A stretch of DNA of 49,421 nucleotides. It comes from Burkholderiales bacterium (GTDB taxonomy: Bacteria > Pseudomonadota > Gammaproteobacteria > Burkholderiales > Ga0077523). The stretch is from contig JALHMS010000007.1 in the NCBI GenBank assembly GCA_022843925.1, forward strand, positions 1 through 49,421, given 5' to 3'. This document shows, in pieces, positions 8,688 to 18,872 of this stretch; within the stretch, counting starts at the first letter, position 1, and the number at the start of each line of letters is the position of its first letter. The notes beneath the pieces are model-generated. The model ran no database searches, was not told the DNA's origin, and was given only the letters and a program-made list of their open reading frames with translations. The position numbers and the translations under genes were made by a program.

Positions 8688-10870
8688 ACGAATACGAACA
8701 GGCACAGCAGACCTTCTTCGAGGAGAGCCGCGACATGCTGCGGCAGATCGAGGATGCCCTCCTCGCCCTCGAATCCAACACCCACGACGACGAGACGCTG
8801 AACGGTCTCTTCCGTGCCGCCCACACCATCAAGGGTTCGGCCGGTCTCTTCGGCTTCGACCGCATCGGCAGCTTCACCCACGAGGTGGAGACGGTGCTCG
8901 ACCGGCTGCGCGCCGGCGAGATCGCGCTGAACGGGGACCTCGCGGCCCTGCTCCTGGAGAGCGGCGACCACATCGGCCACCTGCTCGCAGAAACCGCCGA
9001 CGGCAGCGATCAACCGGAGACCGATGCGGCCGGTGCGGCACTGAAATCGCGTCTCCTTGCATGGTGCCCTTCCCCCGGCATCGGCAAGGTCGCGGTATCC
9101 ACGCCATCGGCACCCGCGGTCGCGTCCCCCGAACGCCCCTGGCACATCGCGGTCGACTTCGGTCCGAGCATCTTCCGCGACGGCATGGACCCGCTGTCGT
9201 TCATCCGCTACCTCGGCACCAAGGGCGACGTCATCGGCGTGACCACGCGCATCGACGCGATGCCCGCGGCGGACGCGTTCGATCCCGAGGTCTGCCATCT
9301 CGGTTTCGACATCCTGCTCGAGGCGCAGTGCACGAAGGCGGACCTCACGGCAGTCTTCGACTTCGTGAAGGACGACTGCGAGCTTCGCATCACCGCGCCC
9401 GACGCCGAGGTCGAACGCTGGATCGGTGTTCTGCAGGGCATGCCCGCCCACGGCAAGCGGATCGGCGAGATGCTGGTCAACTGCGGCGCCGTGACGCAGC
9501 ACGAGCTGACCCGCGCGCTGTCGACGCAGCAGGACACCGATGGCGTCGCGCCGCCCATCGGCGCGCTGCTGGTCGCCCAGAACTCGGTCCCGGACCAGGT
9601 GCTGCAGGTGGCGGTCACCCGCCAGCGGGATCAGCGCACCGAGGAGAGCCGGTTCATCCGCGTGCAGGCGGACAAGCTCGACAGCCTCATCACGCTGGTC
9701 GGCGAACTGGTGATCGCGGGCGCCGGCGCCAATCTTCTCGCCCGCCGGGCCGGCGAACCGCGCCTCCTCGAATCGACGCAGGTCATCACCGATCTCGTGG
9801 AAGAGATCCGCAACGGCGCCCTGCAGATGCGGATGGTGCAGATCGGCGAGACGTTCAACCGGTTCCGGCGGGTGGTGCGCGACGTGAGCCGCGAACTCGG
9901 CAAGGAGATCGATCTCGAGATCTCCGGCGCCGATACCGAACTGGACAAGTCGGTGGTCGAGAAGATCGCCGACCCGCTGATGCACCTCGTCCGCAACGCG
10001 ATGGACCACGGCATCGAGATGCCGGACGTCCGCACGGCCAGGGGCAAGGCGCCGGGCGGGCTGATGCGTCTCAATGCGTTCCACGATTCCGGCAGCATCG
10101 TCATCGAGGTCATCGACGACGGCCGCGGTCTGGATCGCGACCGGATCCTGCAGAAGGCCTGGGAGCGCGGACAGGTGCCCGCCAACACGGAGCTGCCGGA
10201 CGACGAGGTCTTCGACCTCATCTTCACTGCCGGCTTCTCCACGGCCGAGAAGGTGACGAGCCTGTCCGGTCGCGGCGTCGGCATGGACGTCGTCCGCCGC
10301 AACATCGAGGCGCTGCGCGGCACCGTGAAACTGTCGAGCCGACCCGGCGAAGGCACGGTCGTCTCGATCCGCCTGCCGCTCACCCTCGCGATCATCGACG
10401 GCTTCCTGGTGTCGGTCGGGCCGGCCTCCTACGTGGTGCCGCTCGACATGGTCGTCGAGTGCATCGAGCTGCCGGAGAACACGCCCAACGGTGCGAGCTA
10501 CCTCAACCTTCGAGGGGAGGTACTTCCGTTCCTGCGCCTGCGCGACGTCTTCGGCATCGAGGCACCGCCGCCGGTGCATCACAACGTCGTCGTGGTACGC
10601 AACGGCACCAGCCACGCCGGCCTCGTCGTCGACCGGCTGATGGGCGAGTTCCAGACGGTGATCAAGCCGCTCGGCAAGTTGTTCAGGAATCTTCAGGGCA
10701 TCGGCGGTTCCACGATCCTCGGCACCGGGGAAGTGGCACTCATCCTCGACGTACAGGCGCTGATCGACAGCGCCACCAGAAATGCGGCCAGACAGGACGG
10801 CACGACGACGCGGGAACACACCGCCGAGTCGGCGTTCGGCGACGCCGCCACATCCAGCACGGAGAATTGA
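8684..10870 (+). CDS. cheA: chemotaxis histidine kinase CheA
   Basis: A 728-residue kinase. The N-terminal Hpt (P1) domain carries the phosphorylated H47 in [12 protein letters not shown] middle segment (about residues 145-300) includes the CheA-typical stretch [20 protein letters not shown]. The P3 dimerisation helices follow. The ATPase domain shows the N box around H434-N438 ([10 protein letters not shown]), the G1 box DDGRGLD and the G2 segment GRGVGMDVV, and the last 130 residues form the CheW-like P5 domain. The GTG start overlaps the STAS stop by four bases, and the next MCP follows after two bases. It should phosphorylate the CheY and CheB of this operon. Confidence 0.95.
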   Translation: MNEYEQAQQTFFEESRDMLRQIEDALLALESNTHDDETLNGLFRAAHTIKGSAGLFGFDRIGSFTHEVETVLDRLRAGEIALNGDLAALLLESGDHIGHLLAETADGSDQPETDAAGAALKSRLLAWCPSPGIGKVAVSTPSAPAVASPERPWHIAVDFGPSIFRDGMDPLSFIRYLGTKGDVIGVTTRIDAMPAADAFDPEVCHLGFDILLEAQCTKADLTAVFDFVKDDCELRITAPDAEVERWIGVLQGMPAHGKRIGEMLVNCGAVTQHELTRALSTQQDTDGVAPPIGALLVAQNSVPDQVLQVAVTRQRDQRTEESRFIRVQADKLDSLITLVGELVIAGAGANLLARRAGEPRLLESTQVITDLVEEIRNGALQMRMVQIGETFNRFRRVVRDVSRELGKEIDLEISGADTELDKSVVEKIADPLMHLVRNAMDHGIEMPDVRTARGKAPGGLMRLNAFHDSGSIVIEVIDDGRGLDRDRILQKAWERGQVPANTELPDDEVFDLIFTAGFSTAEKVTSLSGRGVGMDVVRRNIEALRGTVKLSSRPGEGTVVSIRLPLTLAIIDGFLVSVGPASYVVPLDMVVECIELPENTPNGASYLNLRGEVLPFLRLRDVFGIEAPPPVHHNVVVVRNGTSHAGLVVDRLMGEFQTVIKPLGKLFRNLQGIGGSTILGTGEVALILDVQALIDSATRNAARQDGTTTREHTAESAFGDAATSSTEN

Positions 10871-10872
10871 AC

Positions 10873-13695
10873 ATGGCTAACAGAACCGGCATCGGATTCG
10901 GCATCACGGCGGCGCTTCTCATCGCGACTGCCGCCATCGGCACGAACAGCCTGGAATCGGTGGGAACCGGGGCAGCCGCCACGGCCGCCAGCCGGATCGC
11001 CACGGCAGACGCGTTGCGGCAATGGCGCGAGGCGGCACTCGAACGGGCCGCCGCCGTACGCAGCGGCAGTCGCGACTCCGTCGAGACCGCATCGGCGCGG
11101 GCCGGTGAGGCCGTTGCCCAGCTGGCTGCCACCGACCCCGGAAGCGCAGCGCGCTGGCAGACCACCGAAGCCCAGGTCGCCGCGGCCGCGCTGGATGCGC
11201 AGAGCGCCGGCAAGTCGTCCACCTTCGGAAGTGCGCACGCCGCGCTGATGGCAACCTCGCTCGAAGCCGCGACCACGCTGAAGCGCGGCGCCGACGAGGC
11301 GAAGGCCGACACCACCGCCGCGGCCGGCACGGCGCGCCTCTGGCTGATTCTGCTCGCCGTCGCCGGCGTCGCCGTCGCCATCGCCGGCGGCGTGATGGGC
11401 GCCCTGGCAGGCGGAGGTCGTCAGCGTGCCGTCGCGGATACCGCGAACTCCCTGGCCAATGGCAACGTGGACATCCCGATCGACTCCGGCACCGACGAGG
11501 CGCTCATCGCACTCGCACGGGTCCGCGACAGCATCAAGGCGCTGCACGCGGCGCACGTGGAGGTCGCCCGGGCCCATCTCGCGGACGGCGCCATCGATCA
11601 GCGCATCCCGACGACGAACCTGCCGGGGATCTTCGGGCAGGTGGCCGAGGTGACCAACCGCCACGTGCAGAACCACATCGATGTGAAGATGGAGGTCGTA
11701 AAGCTGATCACCGCGTATGCGGCGGGTGACTTCAGCCAGCCGATGACCCGGCTGCCGGGGCTCAAGGCGCAGATCACCGCCGCCATGGACAAGACCCGCG
11801 AGGCGCTCAGCGCCGCCGCGGAGGCCGCGGTGACCAGCATGCAAGTGAGGGATGCCCTCCACAACGCGACCACCAACGTGATGATCGCCGACAACGACGG
11901 CCGGATCACCTACTGGAACGCGTCGCTGCAGGAGATGATGACCGAGGCGCAGGCCGACATCCGCAAGGATCTGCCGCAGTTCGACGTGAAGACCGTCATC
12001 GGCATGAATTTCGACCAGTTCCACAAGAACCCCGCGCATCAGCGCAACCTGCTCGGCGGACTGCGCAGCACGCACCGCGCGCAGATCGTGGTGGGCGGCC
12101 GCACGTTCCAGCTGGTGGCGACCCCCATCATCAACGGCGACGGCGAGCGCTTCGGCACCGTCGTGGAGTGGAAGGACCGCACGAAGGAGATCGCCCTCGA
12201 GAACGAAGCGAACACGACGCGCAACGCCCTCGACCAGGTGACGACCAACGTGATGATCGCCGACAACGACGGTGTGATCCGCTACTGGAACACCTCGCTC
12301 CAGGAGATGCTCACGGGCGCCGAGGCCGACATCCGGAAGGTCCTGCCGCAGTTCAACTCCCGCGCGATCATCGGCACCAACTTCGACCAGTTCCACAAGA
12401 ATCCGGCGCATCAGCGCAATCTGCTGGGTCAGCTGCGGACGACGCACCGTGCGCAGATCGAGGTCGGCGGCCGCACCTTCCTGCTCATCGCGAATCCGAT
12501 CATCGACAAGACCGGCAAGCGGCTCGGCTCGGTGGTCGAGTGGCGGGATCGCACGATGGAAGTGGCCGTCGAGCACGAGATCAATGCCATCGTGGACGCC
12601 GCCGCGCGAGGCGACTTCACGCGCCGCGTCGGTCTGGAGAACAAGGACGCCTTCTTCAAGGGGCTGGCGGAACGCCTCAACACGCTGCTCGAGACGAGCG
12701 ACACGGGCCTGAACGAAGTGGCCCGCGTGCTGAGTGCGCTGGCCCAGGGCGACCTCACGCAGCGCATCACACGCGAGTACCAGGGCACGTTCGGCCAGCT
12801 GAAGGAGGACTGCAACGCAACCTCCGAGCGGCTCGGCCAGGTGATCTCCGAAGTGCGCGTGTCGGCGGATTCCCTGACGGGGGCGGCAGAACAGGTGAGT
12901 GCCACGGCCCAGTCCCTCTCGCAGGGCGCCAGCGAACAGGCCGCGAGCGTCGAGGAGACCAGCGCATCGGTGGAGGAGATGTCGGCCTCGATCACGCAGA
13001 ACTCCGAGAACGCCAAGGTGACCGACGGGATGGCGACGAAGGCGGCCAGCGAGGCCTCCGAGGGCGGCGAGGCGGTCACGCGGACCGTGGCTGCCATGAA
13101 GCAGATCGCCGGCAAGATCGGGATCATCGACGACATCGCCTACCAGACCAACCTGCTCGCGCTCAACGCCGCCATCGAGGCGGCGCGGGCCGGCGAGCAC
13201 GGCAAGGGATTCGCCGTCGTCGCGGCGGAAGTGCGCAAGCTCGCGGAACGCAGCCAGGTGGCGGCCCAGGAGATCGGGACCCTCGCCGGCAGCAGCGTCG
13301 ACATGGCGGAGCGTGCCGGCAAGCTGCTCGAGGAGATGGTGCCGAGCATCCGCAAGACCTCCGATCTCGTGCAGGAGATCACCGCCGCGTCCGAGGAGCA
13401 GTCCACGGGCGTGTCGCAGATCAACAGCGCGATGAACCAGCTGAACCAGGCCACGCAGCAGAACGCGTCCGCCTCCGAGCAGCTGGCGGCGACCGCCGAG
13501 GAGATGAGCGGCCAGGCCGAGCAGCTCCAGCAGCTCATGGCCTTCTTCCAGGTGGCCGCCGGTCAGAGCGCGGCGGAACTGCAGCGCGTCCCGGCAGCGG
13601 ATGGCGGTAGGCACCGCAGCCCGAAGCCCGCGGCCAGCCTGCGCCGTACCGGCACCGATGGCGGCGTGGATGAGTCCTTCTTCAAGCAGTTCTAG
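10873..13695 (+). CDS. methyl-accepting chemotaxis protein with two tandem PAS domains
   Basis: A 940-residue receptor starting at 10873, three bases after the cheA stop codon. A first membrane segment (about residues 6-25) and a second (about 155-178) bracket a roughly 125-residue Ala-rich periplasmic part. Several HAMP-like segments follow, then two closely similar PAS-like domains at about 327-437 and 451-560, both containing NVMIADNDG and [17 protein letters not shown]. Another HAMP-like segment leads into the signalling domain, whose tip is around Q758-N760 ([20 protein letters not shown]). PAS domains in such receptors often bind heme, FAD or small ligands; the cofactor here is not evident. 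The two PAS copies also match at DNA level, pointing to internal duplication. Confidence 0.93.
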   Translation: MANRTGIGFGITAALLIATAAIGTNSLESVGTGAAATAASRIATADALRQWREAALERAAAVRSGSRDSVETASARAGEAVAQLAATDPGSAARWQTTEAQVAAAALDAQSAGKSSTFGSAHAALMATSLEAATTLKRGADEAKADTTAAAGTARLWLILLAVAGVAVAIAGGVMGALAGGGRQRAVADTANSLANGNVDIPIDSGTDEALIALARVRDSIKALHAAHVEVARAHLADGAIDQRIPTTNLPGIFGQVAEVTNRHVQNHIDVKMEVVKLITAYAAGDFSQPMTRLPGLKAQITAAMDKTREALSAAAEAAVTSMQVRDALHNATTNVMIADNDGRITYWNASLQEMMTEAQADIRKDLPQFDVKTVIGMNFDQFHKNPAHQRNLLGGLRSTHRAQIVVGGRTFQLVATPIINGDGERFGTVVEWKDRTKEIALENEANTTRNALDQVTTNVMIADNDGVIRYWNTSLQEMLTGAEADIRKVLPQFNSRAIIGTNFDQFHKNPAHQRNLLGQLRTTHRAQIEVGGRTFLLIANPIIDKTGKRLGSVVEWRDRTMEVAVEHEINAIVDAAARGDFTRRVGLENKDAFFKGLAERLNTLLETSDTGLNEVARVLSALAQGDLTQRITREYQGTFGQLKEDCNATSERLGQVISEVRVSADSLTGAAEQVSATAQSLSQGASEQAASVEETSASVEEMSASITQNSENAKVTDGMATKAASEASEGGEAVTRTVAAMKQIAGKIGIIDDIAYQTNLLALNAAIEAARAGEHGKGFAVVAAEVRKLAERSQVAAQEIGTLAGSSVDMAERAGKLLEEMVPSIRKTSDLVQEITAASEEQSTGVSQINSAMNQLNQATQQNASASEQLAATAEEMSGQAEQLQQLMAFFQVAAGQSAAELQRVPAADGGRHRSPKPAASLRRTGTDGGVDESFFKQF

Positions 13696-13705
13696 GAGTC
13701 GCGCG

Positions 13706-14230
13706 ATGACCCGTACAGCCGAAGCGGCGACGGTCTCGGCCGTCGCCCGACAGTTCCTCACGTTCCAGCTCGGCGGCGAGATGTACGCCGTGGGCATCCT
13801 GCGCATCAAGGAGATCATCGAGTACGGCGCACTCACGGCCGTGCCGATGATGCCCACGTTCATCCGCGGCGTGATCAATCTGCGCGGATCGGTGGTGCCG
13901 GTCGTGGACCTCCGGGCGCGGTTCGGTGCCGGGCCCACGGCGATCGGCCGACGCACCTGCATCGTGATCGTCGAGATCGAGGCCGACGGCGAGTCCCAGG
14001 TGGTCGGGGTGCTGGTCGATGCCGTGCACGAAGTGCTCGACATCGCCGATGCGGACATCGAACCCGCACCGTCGTTCGGAACGCAGATCCGTCCGGACTT
14101 CGTGGCCGGCATGGGCAAGGTCGCGGGCAATTTCGTGATCCTGCTGGATCTCGCGCGCGTCCTCGCCGTCGACGAGATGGCATCGGTGGCCGCCGCAGCG
14201 GATGCCGATGCCCTCCCGCCCGTCCACTGA
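13706..14230 (+). CDS. cheW: chemotaxis coupling protein CheW
   Basis: A 174-residue soluble CheW-domain protein that bridges receptors to CheA. The core motifs are present: FQLGGEMYAVGILRIKEII, then MPTFIRGVINLRGSVVPVVDLR, then VGVLVDAVHEVLDI. The ATG at 13706 follows AGGAG, which overlaps the MCP stop, so the two are translated in series. It ends six bases before the cheR start. Confidence 0.94.
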   Translation: MTRTAEAATVSAVARQFLTFQLGGEMYAVGILRIKEIIEYGALTAVPMMPTFIRGVINLRGSVVPVVDLRARFGAGPTAIGRRTCIVIVEIEADGESQVVGVLVDAVHEVLDIADADIEPAPSFGTQIRPDFVAGMGKVAGNFVILLDLARVLAVDEMASVAAAADADALPPVH

Positions 14231-14236
14231 GCCGCC

Positions 14237-15067
14237 GTGAGCACCCTGGTCCTCGGTACCGCCATCAAGGACGCGGAGTTCGAGGCGCTGCGCGCCATGC
14301 TCTACCGCGAAGCCGGCATCACGCTGTCGGAGCAGAAGAAGCCGATGGTGTGCGGCCGGCTCGGCAAGCGGCTGGTCAAGCTCGGGCTCGACAGCTACGG
14401 CGCGTACCTCCAGCGCATCGACGGCGGGCGCGATCCCGCGGAACTGCAGACCGCGATCGATCTGCTCACCACCAACGAGACGTACTTCTTCCGGGAGCCG
14501 AAGCACTTCGACTGGCTCCGCAATCGCATGAAGGCAGCGCCTCCGGGACGCGCCTTCCGCATCTGGAGTGCCGCATGTTCGAGCGGAGAAGAGCCCTACA
14601 CGATCGCGATGGTGGCCGCCGACACGCTGGGGGACAGGCCGTGGGAGGTGCACGCGTCGGACATCTCGACGCGGGTGCTGGAATCGGCGCGGGCCGGGCT
14701 GTACCCGATGGAGCGGGCGGAGCACATCCCGAAGGCGCTTCTCGAGCGCTACTGCCTGCGGGGCAGCGGACCGTACGCGAACCAGTTCCTCATCTCGAAG
14801 TCGCTTCGCGCCCGGATCCAGTTCCGGCAGGTCAACCTGCAGCGACCCTTCCCGCAGGCCGCCCCCTTCGACGTGATCTTTCTGCGGAACGTGATGATCT
14901 ATTTCGACGCCGTCACGAAGAAGTCGCTCGTGGAGCGACTTGCGCAGTGTCTCGTCCCGGATGGACGGTTGGTGATCGGCCACTCGGAGAGTCTGAACGG
15001 GATCACCTCGGCCTTGCACGCCGAGATCCCGACGATCTACGCCCGGACCCGGTCCGACGCGGGATGA
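14237..15067 (+). CDS. cheR: chemotaxis protein methyltransferase CheR
   Basis: A 276-residue S-adenosylmethionine-dependent glutamate methyltransferase that modifies receptors for adaptation. The N-terminal all-helical domain is followed by the Rossmann part with the SAM motif WSAACSSGEEPYTIAM and the typical catalytic-domain segment VNLQRPFPQAAPFDVIFLRNVMIYF. It starts with GTG and its stop overlaps the cheD start (ATGA). Neither receptor in the operon ends with the NWETF-like tether, so CheR probably acts without pentapeptide docking. Confidence 0.95.
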   Translation: MSTLVLGTAIKDAEFEALRAMLYREAGITLSEQKKPMVCGRLGKRLVKLGLDSYGAYLQRIDGGRDPAELQTAIDLLTTNETYFFREPKHFDWLRNRMKAAPPGRAFRIWSAACSSGEEPYTIAMVAADTLGDRPWEVHASDISTRVLESARAGLYPMERAEHIPKALLERYCLRGSGPYANQFLISKSLRARIQFRQVNLQRPFPQAAPFDVIFLRNVMIYFDAVTKKSLVERLAQCLVPDGRLVIGHSESLNGITSALHAEIPTIYARTRSDAG

Positions 15068-15579
15068 GTGCAGCGCGGGAGCTGTCCGGCCAGGATGTCT
15101 TCCTGATGCCGGGCGATCTCTTCTTCGGCGGCGCACCCGCGAAGGTGGCAACACTGCTGGGGAGCTGCGTGTCGATCGTGCTCTGGAACCCGAAGCGGCG
15201 CATCGGCGGCATGTGTCACTACCTGCTGCCCACCGGACGGCCGCGGACCGACGGGAAACCCGGCGCCTATGCCGACGCCGCGATGGCGAAACTGTTCGAC
15301 GCCGTCACGCGCGCCGGGAGCCGCCCCGCCGAGTACCGCACGACGCTGGTGGGCGGCGGACACATGTTCCCGCTCCTGCATCGTGCATCCATCCCCGAGG
15401 TCGGGGAACGCAATGTGGCCGCCGGCCGGGCCCTGCTCGCGCACTACCGGTTCACGCTGCACCGCGAGGACACCGGCGGCGAGGGCCACCGGCACGTCGA
15501 TTTCGATCTCGCCACCGGCGAGGTGAACGTCCGTTTCGAGCTGCAGCCGGGTGCGGCCCGCTGCCGCTCTCAGAGCTGA
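15064..15579 (+). CDS. cheD: chemoreceptor glutamine deamidase CheD
   Basis: A 171-residue deamidase that converts receptor Gln to Glu and tunes adaptation. The catalytic Cys is C35 ([11 protein letters not shown]) and the His is H52 (GGMCHYLLP); the spacing of 17 residues equals that of Thermotoga CheD (C27/H44). The start at 15064 overlaps the cheR stop by four bases. It sits immediately before cheB, the usual order in proteobacterial clusters. Confidence 0.94.
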   Translation: MSAARELSGQDVFLMPGDLFFGGAPAKVATLLGSCVSIVLWNPKRRIGGMCHYLLPTGRPRTDGKPGAYADAAMAKLFDAVTRAGSRPAEYRTTLVGGGHMFPLLHRASIPEVGERNVAAGRALLAHYRFTLHREDTGGEGHRHVDFDLATGEVNVRFELQPGAARCRSQS

Positions 15580-15586
15580 GGAACGC

Positions 15587-16696
15587 ATGGGTACGAAGAC
15601 GAAGGTCCTGGTGGTCGACGACTCGGCCGTCGTGCGGAAGGTGCTCACCGATCAGCTGGCCCGTGATCCGTCGCTCGAGGTGATCGCTGCCGTGGCCGAT
15701 CCGCTGCTTGCGATCGAGCGCATGAAGATCACCTGGCCGGACGTGATCGTCCTCGACGTCGAGATGCCGCGGATGGACGGCATCACGTTCCTGCGCAAGA
15801 TCATGGCCGAGAAGCCGACGCCGGTCGTCATCTGCTCGACGCTCACCGAGAAGGGCGCCGAGACGACGATGCAGGCGCTGTCCGCCGGTGCCGTGAGTTT
15901 CGTGACCAAGCCGAAGATCGGGCTGAAGGACTTCCTGACCGAATCGGCCGCCGAACTGATCGGCGCCGTGAAGGCCGCCGCGAAGGTCAATGCGAACGCC
16001 ATCCGGCGGGGCCCCGCCCCCATGGCGACGCCGACGCCGAAACTGTCGGCGGACGCCGTCCTGCCGTCGGGCGCCCAGGCCATGGCGCGCACGACGGAAC
16101 GATTCATCGCGATCGGCACATCGACGGGTGGCACGCAGGCCCTGGAGGAGGTCCTGATGGCGCTGCCCCGGGTGAGCCCCGGCATCGTCATCGTGCAGCA
16201 CATGCCCGAGAAGTTCACCGCCTCGTTCGCGCAGCGTCTGGACAGCCTCTGCCAGATCGACGTGAAGGAGGCCGTCCACGGGGACCGCGTCATGCCGGGC
16301 CGTGCGCTCATCGCCCCCGGCGGCAAGCACATGCTGGTGCAGCGGAGCGGCGCGTACTACCAGGCCAACGTGATCGACGGGCCGGTCGTGAACCGGCATC
16401 GCCCCTCCGTCGATGTCCTGTTCCGCTCGGTGGCCCAGCAGGCGGGACGCAACTGCCTGGGCGTGATCATGACCGGCATGGGCGACGACGGCGCCCGGGG
16501 CATGAAGGAACTGCACGACGTCGGCGCCAGGACCATCGCGCAGGACGAGGCCACCTGCGTGGTCTACGGGATGCCGAAGGAGGCCGTGAAGCTCGGTGCG
16601 GTGGACCATATCGTCCCACTGTCCGAAATCGCCCGCGAGATTCTCCGGTTCGCCGGTCAGGAACTCGCCATTCAACGCAGCGAGGTGCGCCTGTGA
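15587..16696 (+). CDS. cheB: chemotaxis response regulator methylesterase CheB
   Basis: A 369-residue two-domain protein. The N-terminal receiver has D11-D12 and phosphoacceptor D57 in [10 protein letters not shown]. The C-terminal methylesterase carries the Ser nucleophile in [10 protein letters not shown], the His in [13 protein letters not shown] and the Asp in MTGMGDDGA. Phosphorylation by CheA should activate receptor demethylation. The start at 15587 follows a GAGGAA-type Shine-Dalgarno. Its TGA stop overlaps the GTG start of the BLUF gene. Confidence 0.95.
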   Translation: MGTKTKVLVVDDSAVVRKVLTDQLARDPSLEVIAAVADPLLAIERMKITWPDVIVLDVEMPRMDGITFLRKIMAEKPTPVVICSTLTEKGAETTMQALSAGAVSFVTKPKIGLKDFLTESAAELIGAVKAAAKVNANAIRRGPAPMATPTPKLSADAVLPSGAQAMARTTERFIAIGTSTGGTQALEEVLMALPRVSPGIVIVQHMPEKFTASFAQRLDSLCQIDVKEAVHGDRVMPGRALIAPGGKHMLVQRSGAYYQANVIDGPVVNRHRPSVDVLFRSVAQQAGRNCLGVIMTGMGDDGARGMKELHDVGARTIAQDEATCVVYGMPKEAVKLGAVDHIVPLSEIAREILRFAGQELAIQRSEVRL

Positions 16697-17115
16697 ATCT
16701 AGTCGAACTGATCTACGCCAGCCGGATGACGGCGCCCATGTCGATGTCCGAGATCGTGGATCTTCTGGACAACGCACGCACGCACAACACGCGCGAAGGT
16801 CTGACCGGGATGCTCACATTCGGGTCGGAGCGCTTCCTGCAGGCGATCGAGGGACCGGCCGACGCCGTCAATCGGCTCTATGGAAGGATTCTCCAGGACA
16901 CCCGCCACGAGGGCGTGATGCTGCTGGGCTACCGCCCCGTGCCCCGTCGGAGGTTCAGTGCGTGGTCGATGGGATTCTTCGCCTACGGCGCGGACGGATC
17001 GCTCGCCCGGAGCGGTCTGCCCGACGACAAGTTCGAGCCGGCATCGATGTCGCTGGACCAGGCGTTGGCGCTCCTCGCGGACATGGCGACGCAGATGGAG
17101 TTCGCGACGACCTGA
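16693..17115 (+). CDS. BLUF-domain blue-light receptor (FAD-binding), last gene of the che operon
   Basis: A 140-residue short BLUF protein. All photocycle residues known from AppA are present with a constant offset of 13: Y8 (AppA Y21), H31 (H44), N32 (N45), Q50 (Q63), W91 (W104) and M93 (M106). Blue light rearranges the hydrogen bonds between flavin, Tyr and Gln and shifts the C-terminal helices, which here are short (about residues 110-140). There is no fused output domain, so it must act through a partner protein. The GTG start overlaps the cheB stop by four bases, which ties its translation to the chemotaxis genes and suggests that light is an input to this pathway. The partner is unknown. 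Confidence 0.93.
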   Translation: MNLVELIYASRMTAPMSMSEIVDLLDNARTHNTREGLTGMLTFGSERFLQAIEGPADAVNRLYGRILQDTRHEGVMLLGYRPVPRRRFSAWSMGFFAYGADGSLARSGLPDDKFEPASMSLDQALALLADMATQMEFATT

Positions 17116-17262
17116 GCCCTGCGCAGACCCTCCTGGACACGCGGTTCTGTCGAACGCCAGGCGGTGAATCGGGACCTGCACGGAACCCGACCGACCCGAC
17201 AGGGTCTCTAGCCGGCGCATGGCATGCAGTCCCGCGCGACCTCATCCCTCCAGGAGCCCATC

Positions 17263-17601
17263 ATGAACACGAAAGTTGCCGGTATCGACCGCAGGCATTT
17301 TCTGCGCGTGGGGTCGGCGCTGGCCGTCACCACGGCGGCAGCCCTGACCTCGCGTCGCGCCTCCGCCCAGGCCGCAGCAAAGCTCGACGAGAAGGACGCC
17401 CAGGCGATCGGCCTCGGGTACCGCCACGACAGCACCAAAGTGGACAAGGCCAAGTTCCCCAAGCACGCTGCCACCCAGGCCTGTTCGAACTGCCAGTTCT
17501 ACGCGGGCAAGGCGAGCGATCCGTGGGGCGCCTGTCCGCTCTTCCAGGGAAAACAGGTGAACGCCAAGGGGTGGTGCAGCGCCTGGGCGAAGAAGGCCTG
17601 A
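17263..17601 (+). CDS. high-potential iron-sulfur protein (HiPIP)
   Basis: A 112-residue periplasmic [4Fe-4S] electron carrier. The N-terminus is a Tat signal (RRHFLRVGSA, hydrophobic stretch, cleavage near ASA-QA at residue 35). The mature part has the four-cysteine pattern C-x2-C, then C-P, then C-S-A-W (ACSNCQFYAG, GACPLFQG, GWCSAW). HiPIPs shuttle electrons from the bc1 complex to photosynthetic reaction centres or oxidases. It begins 147 bp after the BLUF gene and ends in a clear terminator, so it may have its own promoter. GGAG at 17252-17255 is the Shine-Dalgarno. Confidence 0.94.
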   Translation: MNTKVAGIDRRHFLRVGSALAVTTAAALTSRRASAQAAAKLDEKDAQAIGLGYRHDSTKVDKAKFPKHAATQACSNCQFYAGKASDPWGACPLFQGKQVNAKGWCSAWAKKA

Positions 17602-17635
17602 CACGCCCAGCATCGTCCGGCCGAGCATCACGTCG

Positions 17636-17670
17636 ACAAGGCCTGCCACGCGGCAGGCCTTGTCGTTTTC
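17636..17670 (+). terminator. intrinsic terminator after the HiPIP gene
   Basis: A perfect 12-bp stem, ACAAGGCCTGCC with GGCAGGCCTTGT, and a four-base loop ACGC is followed by CGTTTTC. It lies 35 bp downstream of the HiPIP stop and before the convergent PEP-CTERM gene. The T run is short but the stem is strong. Confidence 0.8.
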
Positions 17671-17706
17671 CGGGCGGACGGCAAAGCCGCCCTCCCCGCC
17701 AAAGGA

Positions 17707-18531
17707 TCAGGCGAGCGTCTGACGACGGCGGCGGGCGAGTGCGAGCATCACCAAACCCCCTGCGGTCAGCGCCCACGTTTCGGGCTCGGGCACCGGCGCG
17801 AGTGTGATCGACGCACTGAAGGCCCGATTGGCGATCAACGTGGCAGCATCCTCCGTGTACTGGCTGATGTAGCTCGCGCCACCGACGACGACGGAGTACG
17901 TGCCGGGTCCGAGTAGGAACTGCGCCGTGACACGGCCATCGGGGTTGCCGTCGCCGACGAGATCGGTCACGCCATCATCGCTCACGTCGATGCCGTTGCC
18001 GTCGAAGGCGTGGCCCAGATGCACGACCTCAGCCGACTCGCCGGCATCGTTGCCGAGCCAGAAACTGTCGAGGGCGCGCCAGGCGCCTTCCTTGTCGCCC
18101 ACACGCGAGCCGTTCTCGACGAAGTACGGCGATGTCGGCAGGAACCCGGGATGGTTCGCGACGTAGCCGGGTGCATCGGAACCCTCGTGCGCCAGGTTCG
18201 GTACGACACCCGAGTACAGCGAGAAGCCCGGAATCAGATCTCCCAGAACCGACCCGGCGCCCGATTGCGCAGCCACGTCGATGGTGACGTTGGCAGCCTC
18301 CGTGAGCGTGAACCTCAGGAAGCGACCGCGATGGCTGTCGCCCCAGTCGGCGTCCGCGGCATCGGCCCAGCCGTAGTTCGACCGCACGCGCTGCTCGTTG
18401 AGGGTGTACGTGCCGACGCCATCGAACGTGCCGTTGATGATGAAGTCGCGGCCCGTGTAGCTGACGTGGGCGGAAGCGGCAGAAGCGGCGGCAAGCAGGA
18501 CGAGACCTGCAATAGGACGGACGGGATGCAT
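17707..18531 (-). CDS. PEP-CTERM sorting-domain protein
   Basis: A 274-residue exported protein. The N-terminal signal peptide is cleaved near residue 21 (ASA-HV). The middle is beta-rich and Asp/Gly-rich (for example FDGNGIDVSDDG, DLVGDGNPDG), resembling pre-peptidase-like surface domains. The C-terminus is a textbook PEP-CTERM: VPEPETW, a hydrophobic helix (ALTAGGLVMLALA) and a basic tail RRRRQ, recognised by exosortase EpsH/XrtA systems and linked to exopolysaccharide. No exosortase gene is in the window. It is transcribed away from regB; the shared 377-bp region holds two RegA-like palindromes. Confidence 0.9.
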   Translation of the reverse strand: MHPVRPIAGLVLLAAASAASAHVSYTGRDFIINGTFDGVGTYTLNEQRVRSNYGWADAADADWGDSHRGRFLRFTLTEAANVTIDVAAQSGAGSVLGDLIPGFSLYSGVVPNLAHEGSDAPGYVANHPGFLPTSPYFVENGSRVGDKEGAWRALDSFWLGNDAGESAEVVHLGHAFDGNGIDVSDDGVTDLVGDGNPDGRVTAQFLLGPGTYSVVVGGASYISQYTEDAATLIANRAFSASITLAPVPEPETWALTAGGLVMLALARRRRQTLA

Positions 18532-18641
18532 CGGGGATCTCCTCGGGGTTGTCTTCGGGGTGCCGGCTCGTCGGAGAGCACCTCAACCGACTCGCCTGGA
18601 CGCCGACGCGCACTCTAGAAGCCTCCCCCGGTGAGCGGAAT

Positions 18642-18656
18642 GCGACGCATTGTCGC
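18642..18656. promoter_or_regulatory. putative RegA/RegR-type binding site 1
   Basis: GCGACGCATTGTCGC is a GCGAC-N5-GTCGC palindrome. It fits the described RegR box pattern (GNG-R-C-R-TT-NN-G-N-CGC) except at the two central T positions. It lies 110 bp upstream of the minus-strand PEP-CTERM start and about 250 bp upstream of regB. Binding is inferred from similarity and from the adjacent regBA genes. Confidence 0.45.
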
Positions 18657-18855
18657 GCGACGTTCCGCCGCACCCCATTGACATGACGTTGCCCCTCGCA
18701 CGAAGACCTCCGTTCGGGAAACCGTGCCGTCCCCCTCCCGGAGTGCCCGCGCCTGGCGGATGGCGGAGCGCACCCCAGCGCCGCCGCCTGCAACGCCGGG
18801 AGTGCTGCCGCTGCCGGTCGTTGCTGCCGTGCGCGGTCGTACGGGGACTTCGCGG

Positions 18856-18872
18856 TGCGACAAGTTGTCGCA
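18856..18872. promoter_or_regulatory. putative RegA/RegR-type binding site 2, upstream of regB
   Basis: TGCGACAAGTTGTCGCA is a perfect palindrome with 8-bp arms around a central G. It shares the GCGAC-N5-GTCGC frame with site 1 and matches the RegR box pattern apart from the central TT. It is centred about 45 bp upstream of the regB start codon, a position suited to autoregulation by RegA. Confidence 0.55.

Noticed and set aside
9061-13695. A 1544-residue MCP beginning inside cheA
   Set aside because: The part before 10873 is an out-of-frame reading of cheA; the ATG at 10873 follows the cheA stop codon with a membrane segment right after it.
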